A stretch of 20,816 nucleotides of DNA from Euprymna scolopes (taxonomy: Eukaryota > Mollusca > Cephalopoda > Sepiida > Sepiolidae): assembly GCA_024364805.1 (NCBI GenBank), contig CM044488.1:39324635-39345450 (forward strand). The letters run 5' to 3'. Shown here piece by piece: positions 1 to 8,710 of the stretch (positions are counted from its first letter, which is position 1; the number at the start of each line of letters is the position of its first letter). The translations under genes were made by a program, and so were the position numbers. The notes under the pieces were generated by a model that saw only the letters and a program-made list of their open reading frames with translations, made no database searches and had not been told where the DNA came from.

Positions 1-23
1 ATATATATATATATATATATATA
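1..23. repeat. (TA)n microsatellite
   Basis: Pure alternating AT running into the CTAG end of the Helitron-like element at position 24. The second copy of that element, at 19876, has the same AT-repeat context, so the AT tract looks like preferred target DNA. Confidence 0.9.
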
Positions 24-623
24 CTAGAAGGGAGACCTGACGTTGCTTGGATTGAATGAGAAACACTGAATGTTTCACACTTCCAATACATCATCGAAAT
101 CTGAACTTGCCAATTTTTCAATCAAATCGATTATTGCCTGCTCTAGCCGGGGACCCACCGTGGTGCACCAGGAGAAAGCTTCATATGCCCCTTACAGTGA
201 CTTGGTCCACAATAGATTGTAGTCTACATTGCACAGTAGATAAACTACAGTTGATTTTATGAAATTATCTTTGTATAATGGCTTGAATTGAAGATTTAAA
301 TGCAAAAGTTAAGTATCATGGTTTAGTTGGGCTCTAAACAGGAACATTCATTTCGAACATGTCTTGTCTTATCAAAGAACCTACTGTTGATTTTATATAC
401 CAGGCCATTCTGCTTGTGCGATGATAAAACTTCTCAAATGCACTTGTGATGTTAGGCTGTATAAGGGTATTAACTTTGGTCAAAATCAAACTGTTCCCTC
501 TTTAAGTGGAATTTTTCGATTATCGATACTTATTGGATGTATTTCGCTACAAAACCTATTTAAGAACACTCCCAGACATATAAGGTACATTTGTATGAAC
601 AAACTCTCTCTCGCACACACAGA
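24..623 (-). mobile_element. Helitron-like non-autonomous element, copy 1
   Basis: About 600 bp bounded by CTAG (24-27) next to an A on the left and by GA (622-623) next to a T on the right. Read on the minus strand this gives 5' A|TC...CTAG|T 3', the termini known for Helitrons (TC start, CTRR end, insertion between A and T). Just inside the CTAG end lies a decayed GC-rich segment with a CGTTGC core at about 35-50, where Helitrons carry a 3' hairpin. A related copy starts at 19876 with near-identical first 20 bp. The body has two tandem subunits, near 245 and 381. There is no coding capacity: the ORFs starting at 56 and 421 have no recognisable domain. The Helitron assignment rests on termini only; another AT-targeting MITE is possible. 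Confidence 0.55.
245..516. repeat. Two internal tandem subunits of Helitron-like copy 1
   Basis: The words CTAC(A/T)GTTGATTTTAT recur at 245 and 381, 136 bp apart, and the following text is partly repeated. The copy at 19876 has three such starts (20096, 20235, 20385), so unit number varies between copies. The right edge of the second unit is approximate. Confidence 0.6.
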
Positions 624-856
624 TATATATATATATATATATGATACACTAGTCTGTAGGTATCTAATAATTTAATAACTCGTTTCTTATTGTTGAGCAC
701 TTTCAGTTGAATTAAGCTCCTACGCGCGGATAATCATATAATGATTAGATTTGCGCCAAATCCTGGGTAATTGCGCTAACTAAAAAAAAATGCTCTTTTG
801 GCAACCATGCATATAAAGAGCATCTTTATAGTTGGCGTAATTACCCCAAAGTACGG

Positions 857-857
<1 letters not shown>
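624..857. other. Non-coding segment with a short AT run and small palindrome
   Basis: A short (AT)n run (about 624-642) follows the Helitron-like end. A perfect 7-bp stem with a 3-nt loop lies at 731-747. The main hairpin at 765-846 is listed separately. No gene is visible. Confidence 0.6.
765..846. repeat. Imperfect hairpin, about 32-34 bp arms
   Basis: The left arm 765-798 begins GGGTAATTGCGC. The right arm 815-846 ends GGCGTAATTACCC. They pair over almost their whole length, with a small length difference in an A-run and a few G:U-type mismatches. The loop is about 16 nt. This could be a short fold-back MITE or the core of one. No flanking duplication was identified. Confidence 0.7.

Positions 858-860
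<3 letters not shown>

Positions 861-888
<28 letters not shown>
861..888. repeat. (TA)14 microsatellite
   Basis: Uninterrupted TA dinucleotides. The following 889-1019 is AT-rich DNA with no recognised content. Confidence 0.9.
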
Positions 889-895
<7 letters not shown>

Positions 896-1019
896 TATAA
901 GTAGGATACTCAAGTCAAGGCATGTATAAACAATAAATATATCATTCGTTTAAAATTTTTATGTTTCCTTTCGGGTATCATATGGTTTCAGTTACATCGC
1001 ACTAAATGGTAAACTTTAC

Positions 1020-1041
1020 AAATAATAATAATAATAATAAT
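1020..1041. repeat. (AAT)7 tract at the left edge of the LINE array
   Basis: A pure AAT trinucleotide tract, followed at once by the 3' terminal stub of the RLE-type LINE family. The same kind of tract recurs at each joint of the array (1099-1108, 4469-4499, 8696-8709). Confidence 0.9.
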
Positions 1042-1098
1042 CACAGGTTAGCTTCAAGGAGAGATCTTTGATAACCTGTGTGAAAGTTCCTTGTGCGT
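1042..1098 (+). mobile_element. RLE-type LINE, 3' terminal stub (copy 0)
   Basis: About 57 bp that align with the last bases of the complete 3' ends at 4410-4468 and 9070-9130. They share the order AAGGAGAGATCTTTGAT, then GTGTGAAAG, then a CCT(A/T)GTG-type end before TAA repeats. Identity to the copy ending at 9130 is roughly 70% by eye. It is therefore a severely 5'-truncated or partly deleted member of the family. Confidence 0.55.
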
Positions 1099-1159
1099 CA
1101 ATAATAATCAGGATCATAATTCATAATAGAAATGTCGAATGACAGAAAAACATGAAAGG

Positions 1160-2062
1160 AGTGACACAGCAAATCAAAGACAGAGAATGAAATCAGCAAA
1201 GAAACCCTCAAAACCACCCTACAAAAATGGCAAACTGGAGAGCACCAAATCATGATGAATACATGCATATTGGTTTAAAAAAATTACAATAAAACATGAA
1301 GGGTTAATTCAGAACCTGAAAAGATGCATTCACAAAGCACACAAATCCAGAATGGATGACTAAAGACAGAACCACACATGTGCAAAAAGACACAGAAAAA
1401 GAAAACATCCTCAGCAACTACAGACCTATAACATGTTTACCTACAATGTGGAAATACTAACAGCACAACTTAGGAAACAAATTTATCATTCTCTTCATAA
1501 TCACCAAGGAACAGAAAGAATGACAAAAAGCGAAAAGAGGAACATGACCTTTTATATATAGATCAAAAGATGCTAAAGAAGGTAAAAAAAAAAAACAAAA
1601 AAAAAAAACAGCTTAGCCATGGCATGGATCGACTATAAGAAAACACATGACACAAACATATCCAAGAATGTACGAAATACAAGTAAGATTATCAGTTTAA
1701 TATAAAATACAATGAAAGCAATGAGACTTGAACTGACAACTGCTGGACAATAGATAACTGAGATTAAAATACAAAGAAGTATCTTCCAAGAGGATTCCCT
1801 ATCACCACTACTGGACATTATAGCCATGATACCCCTTAATAATATACTAAGAAGATGCTAAGCTGCATAAAAGTTCACTAATGCAGATGACAGAATGAAC
1901 CACCTAATGTACATGGATGACTTAAAACTGTTTGCAAAAATCAAGAAAGAACTAAAGAGACTTTGATAAATACAACCAGAATCTTCAGTTAGGATATCCG
2001 AATGGAATTTGGTATGGAAAAGTGTGCACTACTGATCATGAGAATAGGAAAACTGGAAGCAC
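1160..2062 (+). pseudogene. Reverse transcriptase segment of RLE-type LINE copy A (broken)
   Basis: Short in-frame pieces match the family RT. Motif NYRPITCLP is at about 1415-1440, and the palm motif YMDD with following LKLFAK is at 1910-1938. The piece FGMEKCALLIM lies just before the inserted LINE. Several frame changes and stops separate these pieces. The upstream part (about 1109-1160) is poorly conserved. An RT of this kind performs target-primed reverse transcription of the element RNA; this copy cannot be functional. Confidence 0.8.
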
Positions 2063-2633
2063 GTACATCAAGTCTGTTGCCAAGGTCGCTGGAAAGATGG
2101 TGGGATCCTTCTACCGCTCCAGAAGATATCTCACTACTGATGCAATTCTCTATCTATATAAAAGCCAAGTACGTCCAAGGATGGAATACTGCTGCCATAT
2201 CTGGGCAGGAGCTGCTAAAAACAGCCTATCCTGCCTTGAAAGAGTACAAAATAGACTTCGTGGCTTAGTGGGGCATGCCCTTTTCTCTTCCCTGCAACCT
2301 CTCTCCCACAGAAGAGACGTTGCGAGCCTATCCTTGTTTTATCGTTATTTCCATGGCAGGTGCTCGTTTGAGCTCCAATCTCTGGTCCCCCCTCGCCAAT
2401 CTTTTACGAAAAACACCTGTCTAGTTGAAACCACTGTCAAAAATTTTCCCCACTCTTTATCTGTGCCTAAATCAAAACGTAGATTCCATGAACAAAGCTT
2501 CTTTCTTAGAACTACACGCCTGTGGAACTCTGTTCCGTCTGCCTGCTTCTCACCTGACTACAACAATGATGTCTTCAAGTCCAACGTAAACAAATTCCTG
2601 ATGAACCGCCCCCTTAATGAGACATTTTATTAA
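2063..2633 (+). pseudogene. C-terminal ORF2 fragment of Jockey/CR1-group LINE
   Basis: About 190 codons open to a TAA stop at 2631-2633. The frame can be read from an ATG at 2022, but that start lies in the host LINE, so no true start is present. The protein has the C-terminal region typical of APE-type LINE ORF2 after the RT domain: KVAGKMVGSFYRSRRYL, then LYKSQVRPRMEYCCHIWAG, LERVQNRL, LSHRRDVASLSLFYRYFHG, and near the end FFLRTTRLWNSVPS and VFKSNVNKFL. The endonuclease and RT domains are absent because of 5' truncation, so it cannot mobilise itself. Confidence 0.85.
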
Positions 2634-2703
2634 ATCTCCACACTAACGTACTGTACATGCAATAACCCTTATCCCTGAGTGGCTTTGATAAGTGGTGACC
2701 ACC

Positions 2704-2762
<59 letters not shown>
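2063..2762 (+). mobile_element. Jockey/CR1-group LINE, 5'-truncated, 55-A tail
   Basis: About 700 bp inserted in copy A. The insertion is shown by copy B, which reads straight across the same point near 5175. The element has an open C-terminal reading frame, a short 3' UTR (CTGTACATGCAATAACCC, then GATAAGTGGTGACCACC) and an uninterrupted run of 55 A (2708-2762). Three other copies of this 3' end lie in the window (5690-6064, 14916-15622, 20653-20816) and a decayed one at 9497-9742. The unbroken frame and long pure tail make this the youngest of them. Confidence 0.85.
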
Positions 2763-2764
<2 letters not shown>

Positions 2765-4075
2765 TATGGTACTACCCAACCAAATGAAGATGAAGGCATC
2801 AGGTGAATATAATAGATACAAATATTTAGGAATTATGGAAGCAGACACCATTAAAGCAACAGAAATGCAAGATATAGGAAAGGAATACCGCAGAAGAACA
2901 AGAAAACTCTTCGAAACTATATAGTAGAAACCTAGTTGAAGATATAAACACATGGGCAGGGTCGCTAGTACGATACTCTGGACCGTTTATAGGTTGGACT
3001 AAAGAAGAACTGAGGAATCTTGACCAGAAGACCAGCAAAATCATGACTATGCACAATGCACTATACCCAAAAGATAAAGCTGACCGAATCTATGTGAAAA
3101 GGAAAGACGGTGGAAGAAGACTGGTTTGTATAGAAAAATATAAATAACCGCAACTGCAACAAAAGAGAATTAGAAAGATACATAATGCAGAATACTGAAA
3201 AGAAACGACAGAAAAAGAAACAAGGAATAAAACGAGAAAAGAAAAATGGAAAGAGAAACAGTTACACGGACGATTCATAAGGATGACAAAGATGAGATTA
3301 ATGAGAACACATGGACATGACTTCAAAAAGGAAACCTAAATAAAGAAACTGAATCCCTAATAGCAGTCACACAAGATAACACAATTAGAACCAACCACAT
3401 CAAAGCAAGAATTGACAAAACACAAGACAACAGCAAAGCGATGAAACAATAAACCACATAATAAGCGAATGCCCAAAAACGAATATAAAAATAGACACGA
3501 TCAAGTGAGAAAAGCAGTACACTGGGAATTACGCAAACAACTGCATCTTGAACACTGACAAATGGTAGAAGCAAAAACTGGCACTAGTACTTCAAAATGA
3601 AAGTCACAAAATTCTTTGGGACATGGATATACAAGGGATAAACCTATCTAAGCAAGAAGACATAATGGTTAACAAGAAGGAAAAATTGTGCCAGATTGTA
3701 GATTTTGCCATTTCAGCAGATCATAGAGTGAAGATTAAGAAGACTGAAAAGCAGAGCAAATACACAGAACTGATCAGAGAGCTCAAAGGCATATGGAAGA
3801 TGAAGAAAGTAAAGATAACACCACTAATAGTAGGAACGTTAGGAACAATACCGAAAAACTTTGAAAAAAGAATGTGAGAGATTGAAATCAGAGGGATGGC
3901 TGAGAGGATACAACGGATTTCAATAATGAAAATTGCAGAAATATTAAGGAAAACCCTTGAATGTAGAGACTAACACACATGAGAACCAGGCACAAGCCGG
4001 GCATACAGAAACAGTTACAGATGTAAAACTCAAAGGAACATCACATGGAGTCATGAAAACTGAAACTTGTAAGTA
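2763..4075 (+). pseudogene. Thumb, zinc-knuckle and RLE region of LINE copy A (broken)
   Basis: This continues copy A after the nested LINE. Pieces include YKYLGIMEADTIKATEM (about 2811-2865), RRRTRKLFET (about 2890-2922), WTKEEL near 3000, ETESLIA near 3350 and HIISEC near 3455. Then follows an 84-codon open segment at 3623-3874 with NKKEKLCQIVDFAI and ISADHRVKI. The family's PD-X14-D catalytic signature is altered here: the first position reads ED and one codon is missing from the spacer. The zinc-knuckle area is damaged by deletion. It aligns with the better copy at 7651-8026. Confidence 0.75.
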
Positions 4076-4466
4076 AACCCCCTTCCTCGAGCCCTTGCTC
4101 CCCTTTTTTTGTGTGTGTCCCATCATAAACTGGCATCACACCAAATAAGTGAGGCGGGTTAAGGAGAATGTAAAGACTGAGGAGAAAAAGCACTAGCCAG
4201 ACCTCCGCTGGATGAGTGCAAAGAGGACTTGGACCTTGGGGATGCTTATTGCCACCCAAATTCCAGTGAAGACCTAATGGTCGCTGTCAACGAGAAATCA
4301 ATAGTAAGTGACTGTTGCGATAACGCAAAGTCATCTGCAAAGATTATCAAAGCAGGTGGAGAGTACTGGAGAGCTGAGGAGATTTGTTGTCACTCAGACT
4401 CCAAAGAATGCCACAAGTTGTTCTTAACAAGAAATCTTAGATCATGGCCTTTGTGACTACTCCTAG

Positions 4467-4468
<2 letters not shown>
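4076..4468 (+). other. 3' UTR of RLE-type LINE copy A
   Basis: About 390 bp of non-coding sequence matching the 3' regions at 8294-8695 and 8711-9137. Shared landmarks are CCTCC(G/A)CTGGATGAGTGC, ATTCCAGTGAAGACC, GAGAAATCAAT, TTGTTGTCACTCAGAC and the terminal CTCCTAGTGA. It ends directly in (AAT)n. The small ORF at 4229-4456 lies inside this UTR and has no counterpart in the other copies. Confidence 0.75.

Positions 4469-4499
<31 letters not shown>
4469..4499. repeat. (AAT)10 tract joining LINE copies A and B
   Basis: A pure trinucleotide tract between the 3' terminus of copy A and the truncated 5' edge of copy B, both on the plus strand. Confidence 0.95.
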
Positions 4500-4500
<1 letters not shown>

Positions 4501-5528
4501 ACTGGTGCAAAAGACGCAGAAAAAGGAACCATCCTCATCAACTACAGGCCTATAACATGTTTACCTACTATGTGGAAAATACTAACAGCACAACTGAGGA
4601 AACAAATTTACCACTCTTTTCATAATAGCAGACTGCTCCCCAAGGAACAGAAAGGACACCAAAAAGGGGAAAAAGGAACACATAACCTATTATAAATAGA
4701 TCAAAAATTCCTGAAGGAAGTAAAAAGCAGAAAAAGAACATAGTCATGGCATAGATCCCTAAAAAAAATCGTATGACAAGATCCCTCAAGCATCGATAAT
4801 AGAATGCCTGAGAATGTATAAAATACCAGGCAAGATTGAAAATGCAATGAGCACATGGAGACGATACTGATGGACAATACATAACTGAGATTAAAATACA
4901 AAGTGTATCTTCCAAGGGGATTCGCTGTCACCGCTACTATTCATCATAGCCATTATTCCCTTTAATAATATATTAAGCAAGTGCGAAGCTGGATACAAGT
5001 TCACTGATGCAAATGAATGAATGACTCACCTAATGTACATGGACGACCTGAAACTGTTTGCAAAAACCAAAAAGGAACTACAGATGCTAATAAACACAAC
5101 CAGAATCTTCAGTCAGGATATGCAAATGAAATTTAGCATGGAAAATTGCGCAGTGTTGATCATGAAAAGGGAAAAACTGGAGACAACGGTAGGGATTGAA
5201 CTATCCAAACAAACGGAGATGAGGGCACTAGATGAACATGATAGCTACAAATATCTGGAAGTCCTTGAAGCAAACGCCATCAAAACCACAGAAATAAAGG
5301 AGAGAATTGGAAAGAATACCCAGGAGGACAAGTAAAAACTCCTTAAAACTAAATTACATAGTAGAAACTTAAGCAGGTATAAACTATATAGTAAAAACCT
5401 AAATTGATATAAAAATGGGTATTGTGACTAGTACGATGCTCTGGACTGTTTATAGGTTGGATCAAAGAAGAACTGAGGCAACTTGACCAGAAGATTGGAA
5501 ACTCATGACTATACACAAAAAATGAAGC
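4500..5528 (+). pseudogene. Reverse transcriptase part of LINE copy B (broken)
   Basis: RT pieces run in order: NYRPITCLPTMWKILTAQL (about 4535-4592), LLPKEQKG, a palm block around 4915-4960, and an open 104-codon segment at 5021-5332. That segment starts MTHLMYMDDLKLFAK, with the YMDD box at 5036-5047, and continues through NTTRIFSQDMQMKF and YKYLEVLEANAIKT. The thumb piece GWIKEELRQLDQK lies near 5456-5495. Several frame changes occur. The ATG at 5021 is an internal methionine of the family protein, not a start codon. Confidence 0.8.
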
Positions 5529-6656
5529 TGTTGTGGGACTAACGGGTGTCGATGTTTACTCATGCAAATTCGAAAAAAAAAATAATAAAATAAAAATAAA
5601 GTGTAAAATGGAATCGATGCAAAGATGACTGAGGTGGAGGAATGAATTTAATACAAAATTTATTTTTTAAAAATCATAAATAAGTGAGCAGACAGGAAAG
5701 TTCGAATGAGCTTCAATTTATGGTCCCCCCTCGCCAAACTTTCACAAGAAACACTTGTTTAGCTGAAAACACTATTAATAATTTCCCTCACTCTTTTCTG
5801 TGCCTAAACCTAAACGTAGATTCCATGATCCAATTTTTTTTCTTAGAACTGCACGCCTCTGGAATTGTCTTCCGTTTTCTTGCTTTCCAGCTGTCTATTA
5901 TATGGTTGTCTTCAAGTCCAATGTGAACAAGTTTCTGATGAGCTGAACTTCCATTACTATCGATTACTTTATTGTCCTTTTGACTACTGTACACGCTTTA
6001 ACCCTTATCCTTGAGTGGCCTCTCGGCCTTGATAAGTGGTGACGCCTATGTAAAAAAAAAAAAAAGTTTCCCCTACTTTCTTCCTGCGACTGAGGTAATG
6101 AAATGAAATGAAGTAGAAAAACAAACATTCTCGGTTAGAAATAATCCGTCCTTTTTTAGGAATAATTAACCAATATAAAAGTCCATTGCTTACTTTAGTA
6201 GAGAGATAGAAAAGGGTAAAAAAGTCCATTTTTGTGGAAAATTAATTATTAGTTGCTCGTGTGTTTAACGTCCCGTGTGATGGAGTCGATGCTGATGTCT
6301 ACAGCATGCTGGTTGAGGGTTGACTGACTGGTTTGGGCGCAAAATGCCCTATTTATAGATTTCAGGCCAGCTCCACGAACACTGTCGGAAAAAAATATTT
6401 TTGAAATATGTTTTCTTCATAATCCGATTGGATGAAAAAAAAGCAACATCTTTGTGACGTAAGATGCTCTGCAAGACGTCCGCGTGAAAAGGCAGGGTTT
6501 CGTTTATAAGTCCACAGAATTTGCATGGGTGTAGAAGGGAACTGTGCATGCAGTTGAAATGATCTTATGCAGTCGCGCACGCGACTGGGTTTTACAGTTG
6601 GAGCTGCACGCCATTATTCTATTTGAGTAGTCTCGTCGTGAAGGTGGCAAGCTACA
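5529..6656. mobile_element. LTR-like block (possible solo LTR) inside LINE copy B
   Basis: 1,128 bp interrupt LINE copy B between two stretches that are continuous in copy A. The block begins TGTTGTGGGACT and ends GCTACA, the TG...CA ends usual for LTRs. The flanks ATGAAGC and ATAAAGC form an imperfect 7-bp match. That is longer than the usual 4-6 bp LTR duplication, so the class is uncertain. About 375 bp of it is a nested Jockey/CR1 3' piece, leaving about 750 bp. A TATA-like CCAATATAAAAG lies near 6171-6182. No coding domain is visible. It is treated as a broken fossil. Confidence 0.4.
5690..6064 (+). mobile_element. Jockey/CR1-group LINE 3' fragment
   Basis: It matches the 3' half of the element at 2063-2762, starting near the ELxSLVPPRQ(S/T)FT segment. 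The readable piece at 5702-5926 gives NELQFMVPPRQTFTRNTCL, then a frame change in the RFHEQSFF area. The 3' UTR has the full family end, GAGTGGCCTCTCGGCC followed by GATAAGTGGTGACGCC, then 13 A. It is strongly 5'-truncated and non-functional. Confidence 0.8.
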
Positions 6657-6859
6657 ATAAAGCTGACCAATTTTATGCGAAAAGGAAAGATGGAGGATGA
6701 CACAAAAAAAGAATTAGAAAAATACATAATGCAGAACACTAAAAGAATAATAATCCCCACAAATAAACAATGGAAAAACAAACAAGACAGAGCGACAAGG
6801 AATAAGATGATAAAAGAAAAGTGGGAAAAGAAACAGTTACATGGACAATTCATATGGAT
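6657..6859 (+). pseudogene. Linker segment of LINE copy B between the two insertions
   Basis: It matches copy A 3075-3285 (AAAGCTGACC...AAAAGGAAAGA, and later AAACAGTTAC(A/C)(C/T)GGAC). The open stretch at 6675-6869 is a frame shadow of this non-functional segment, in a different register from the family protein. Confidence 0.75.
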
Positions 6860-7245
6860 TGTTGAATAATATTCTGGGCAATGCCGGAATTATTGCTGGT
6901 TGTGCGCACACACATATGGAGTTGGATGCACACTGGCAAATATTGTGGAAATCTTCAAACCAAGAAATGTCATCAAAAAGTCATAACAATTAAAAGAAGA
7001 ACACAGAAGCTTTGAAATCAACATTCTTCAATTGACAAGTTTTGAAAACAATCATGTTGAAATTTGGACTTGGACGAATTTAATAAGGGCCTGTGGAATG
7101 CGGCATGGAAAAATCAAATTCCTATCTAAAGTTTTTGTAAATAAAAACAAATGCCAACTAACCAACCAAGGAAGAGTCAGTTAGAGAGAAGGGCACTGAG
7201 ACGACCAGCTGTCATTTTGTGTCACCCACAACACTCCACCACGCC

Positions 7246-7301
<56 letters not shown>

Positions 7302-7499
7302 ATCTCTATCTCCATAGCACATTGAGAAGGAATTGAACAGAAAATAGACATTCCTTTTTATAAACTTACGTAAAGTGTTTTTTTTTTTTTGTAAAACAAC
7401 TAATTGTCTTACATACATTCGTCAATAATTTGAAACTCTATTTAACAGATTAAATAGACGGCACGATTAAAAACTAAAGAACTGTAGCATAACGTAACA
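6860..7499. mobile_element. Solo LTR-like insertion, 640 bp, GGAT flanks
   Basis: The block starts TGTTGAATAATATTC, ends CGTAACA and is flanked on both sides by GGAT (6856-6859 and 7500-7503). The LINE copy reads through GGAT once in the uninterrupted copy A (near 3281). TG...CA ends plus a 4-bp target duplication are the classic signs of LTR-element integration. The single LTR suggests LTR-LTR recombination. It contains a (CT)n tract, and no protein domain is visible. Family is unassigned. Confidence 0.65.
7249..7314. repeat. (CT)n followed by (CTATCT)n microsatellite
   Basis: About 23 CT units, then several CTATCT hexamers. It lies inside the solo LTR-like block. The ORFs crossing it on both strands encode only SL or RE repeats and are not genes. 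Confidence 0.9.
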
Positions 7500-8290
7500 G
7501 GATGACAAAAGATGAGACGAACGAAACACTTGGGCATAGCTACAAAAAGGAAACTTAAACAGAGAAATTGAATCCCTAATAACAGCTGCCCAAGATAACA
7601 GGATTAGAATCAACCACATCAAAGCAAGGATCGATAAGACACGAGAAAACTGCAAATGCGCTCTCTGTGAATAAAGAAACAAACCACATAATAAGCGAAT
7701 GTAGCAAAGTAGCACAAAAAGAATATAAGAGTAGACATGATCAAGTGGGGAAGGCAGTACGCTGGAAATTATGCAAAGAACTGCATTTTGAACACTCTGA
7801 CAAATGGCACAAGCACAAACTAGTAGTAGTACTTGAAAACATAAGTTCCAAAATCCAATGGAACATGGATATACAAACAGATAAACCCATCCAAGCAATA
7901 AGACCGGATATCATAATACTTAACAAGAAGGAAAAATCATGTTACACTATAGATTTTGCCGTTATTGTAGACAACAGAGTGAATATCAAGGAAACAGAGA
8001 AGCAGAGTAAATACACGAGAGCTTAAGGGTATATGAAAGATGAAGAAAGTCAAGATAACACTAATAATAGTAAGAGCACTAGGAACAATCCCGATAAACT
8101 TTGAGAAAAGAATGAGAGAGACTGGAATAAGAGGAATAGCTGAGAAAATACAATAATGAAAATGACTGAAATATTAAGGAAAACCATGTGAATGTGTAGA
8201 TTAATGCATATGAGCTGCAGGTGCAAGCAGAACATGTAGAAACTGCTAGAGGTGTAAAACGCAAAGAAATGCCACACGGAATCATGAAAA
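7500..8290 (+). pseudogene. Zinc-knuckle and restriction-like endonuclease of LINE copy B
   Basis: This is the best-preserved C-terminus of the family in the window. CALC (7657-7668) supplies the first half of a CCHC knuckle. After one frame change, HIISEC (7685-7702) supplies the H-X4-C half. The open segment 7667-8023 then carries QKEYKSRHDQVGK, WDxD-like WNMDIQTDKPI, and RPDIII...YTIDFAV. The last is a PD-X14-D motif with PD at 7904-7909 and D at 7952-7954, the signature of R2/R4-type endonucleases. This enzyme nicks target DNA to prime reverse transcription. The methionine at 7667 is not a real start. Confidence 0.8.
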
Positions 8291-8695
8291 CTGAAACTGT
8301 ATAGTTGTAAATTAATTCCTGTGCCCCCCTCTCAATAATTGTAATGTTGGCTTATGCTACACTACACCAAATAATCAAAAAGAGTCGAGGATGATGGAAG
8401 GACCGAGAAGAGAAACCACTACTCAGACCTCTACTGGATGAATATGAAGAGGACTGGGACCTTACGGAGGCTTATAGCCACCCAATTTCCAGTGAAGACC
8501 AATGGTCGCTACTAACGAGAAATCAATGGTAAACAGCTGTTGTGATAACACAAGCTAATCTGCAAATGTCATCGAAAGAGGTGGTGAGTACTGGAAATCT
8601 GGGGAGACTTGTTGTCACTCAGACTCCAGGGAACACCACATGTTGTTCTCAGCGAGAAATCTTAGATGATGGCCTGTGTGACTACTCCTAGTGAG
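8291..8695 (+). other. 3' UTR of RLE-type LINE copy B
   Basis: It aligns with 4076-4468 and 8711-9137. Shared landmarks are CTGGATGAATATGAAGAGG, TTCCAGTGAAGACC, TTGTTGTCACTCAGACTCC and CTCCTAGTGAGT at the end. Confidence 0.75.
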
Positions 8696-8709
8696 TAAAT
8701 AATAATAAA
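8696..8709. repeat. Short TAA-rich joint between copies B and D
   Basis: TAAATAATAATAAAG lies at the joint of two same-strand LINE 3' ends, in the position that the (AAT)10 tract holds between copies A and B. Confidence 0.7.
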
Positions 8710-8710
8710 G

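Larger units (their letters stand above)
1109..4468 (+). mobile_element. RLE-type (R4/Dong- or R2-like) LINE, copy A, with nested LINE
   Basis: A 5'-truncated non-LTR retrotransposon of the class with a C-terminal restriction-like endonuclease. It is split at about 2062/2763 by a Jockey/CR1-group insertion. Order: RT fingers/palm (about 1160-2062), thumb and linker (2763-3430), zinc-knuckle and endonuclease region (3430-3880), C-terminal tail to about 4075, then a 3' UTR to 4468 ending CTCCTAGTGAATAATAA. Pairwise comparison with copy B allows each region to be matched. The frame is broken many times, so the copy is dead. Clade is uncertain; the TAA joints favour R4/Dong. Confidence 0.8.
4500..8695 (+). 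mobile_element. RLE-type LINE copy B, split by two insertions
   Basis: This copy starts inside the RT domain (first clear motif NYRPITCLP at about 4535-4565), so it is 5'-truncated a little further in than copy A. Three pieces, 4500-5528, 6657-6859 and 7500-8695, are collinear with copy A and together cover RT, thumb, knuckle, endonuclease and 3' UTR. The gaps hold LTR-like blocks. The 3' end reads CTCCTAGTGAGTAAATAATAA and runs into copy D. Multiple frame breaks make it non-functional. Confidence 0.8.

Noticed and set aside
2614-2953. ORFs crossing the 55-A tail
   Set aside because: They consist of poly-K or poly-F from the LINE tail joined to host LINE sequence.
3090-3574. Minus-strand hydrophobic ORFs in the LINE region (also 1633-1827, 4568-4931, 7467-7898, 8050-8285)
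   Set aside because: They are antisense shadows of A-rich LINE coding strand, which always reads as F/S/L-rich on the other strand.
7151-7418. ORFs on both strands over the (CT)n tract
   Set aside because: They are low-complexity translations of the microsatellite inside the solo LTR-like block.
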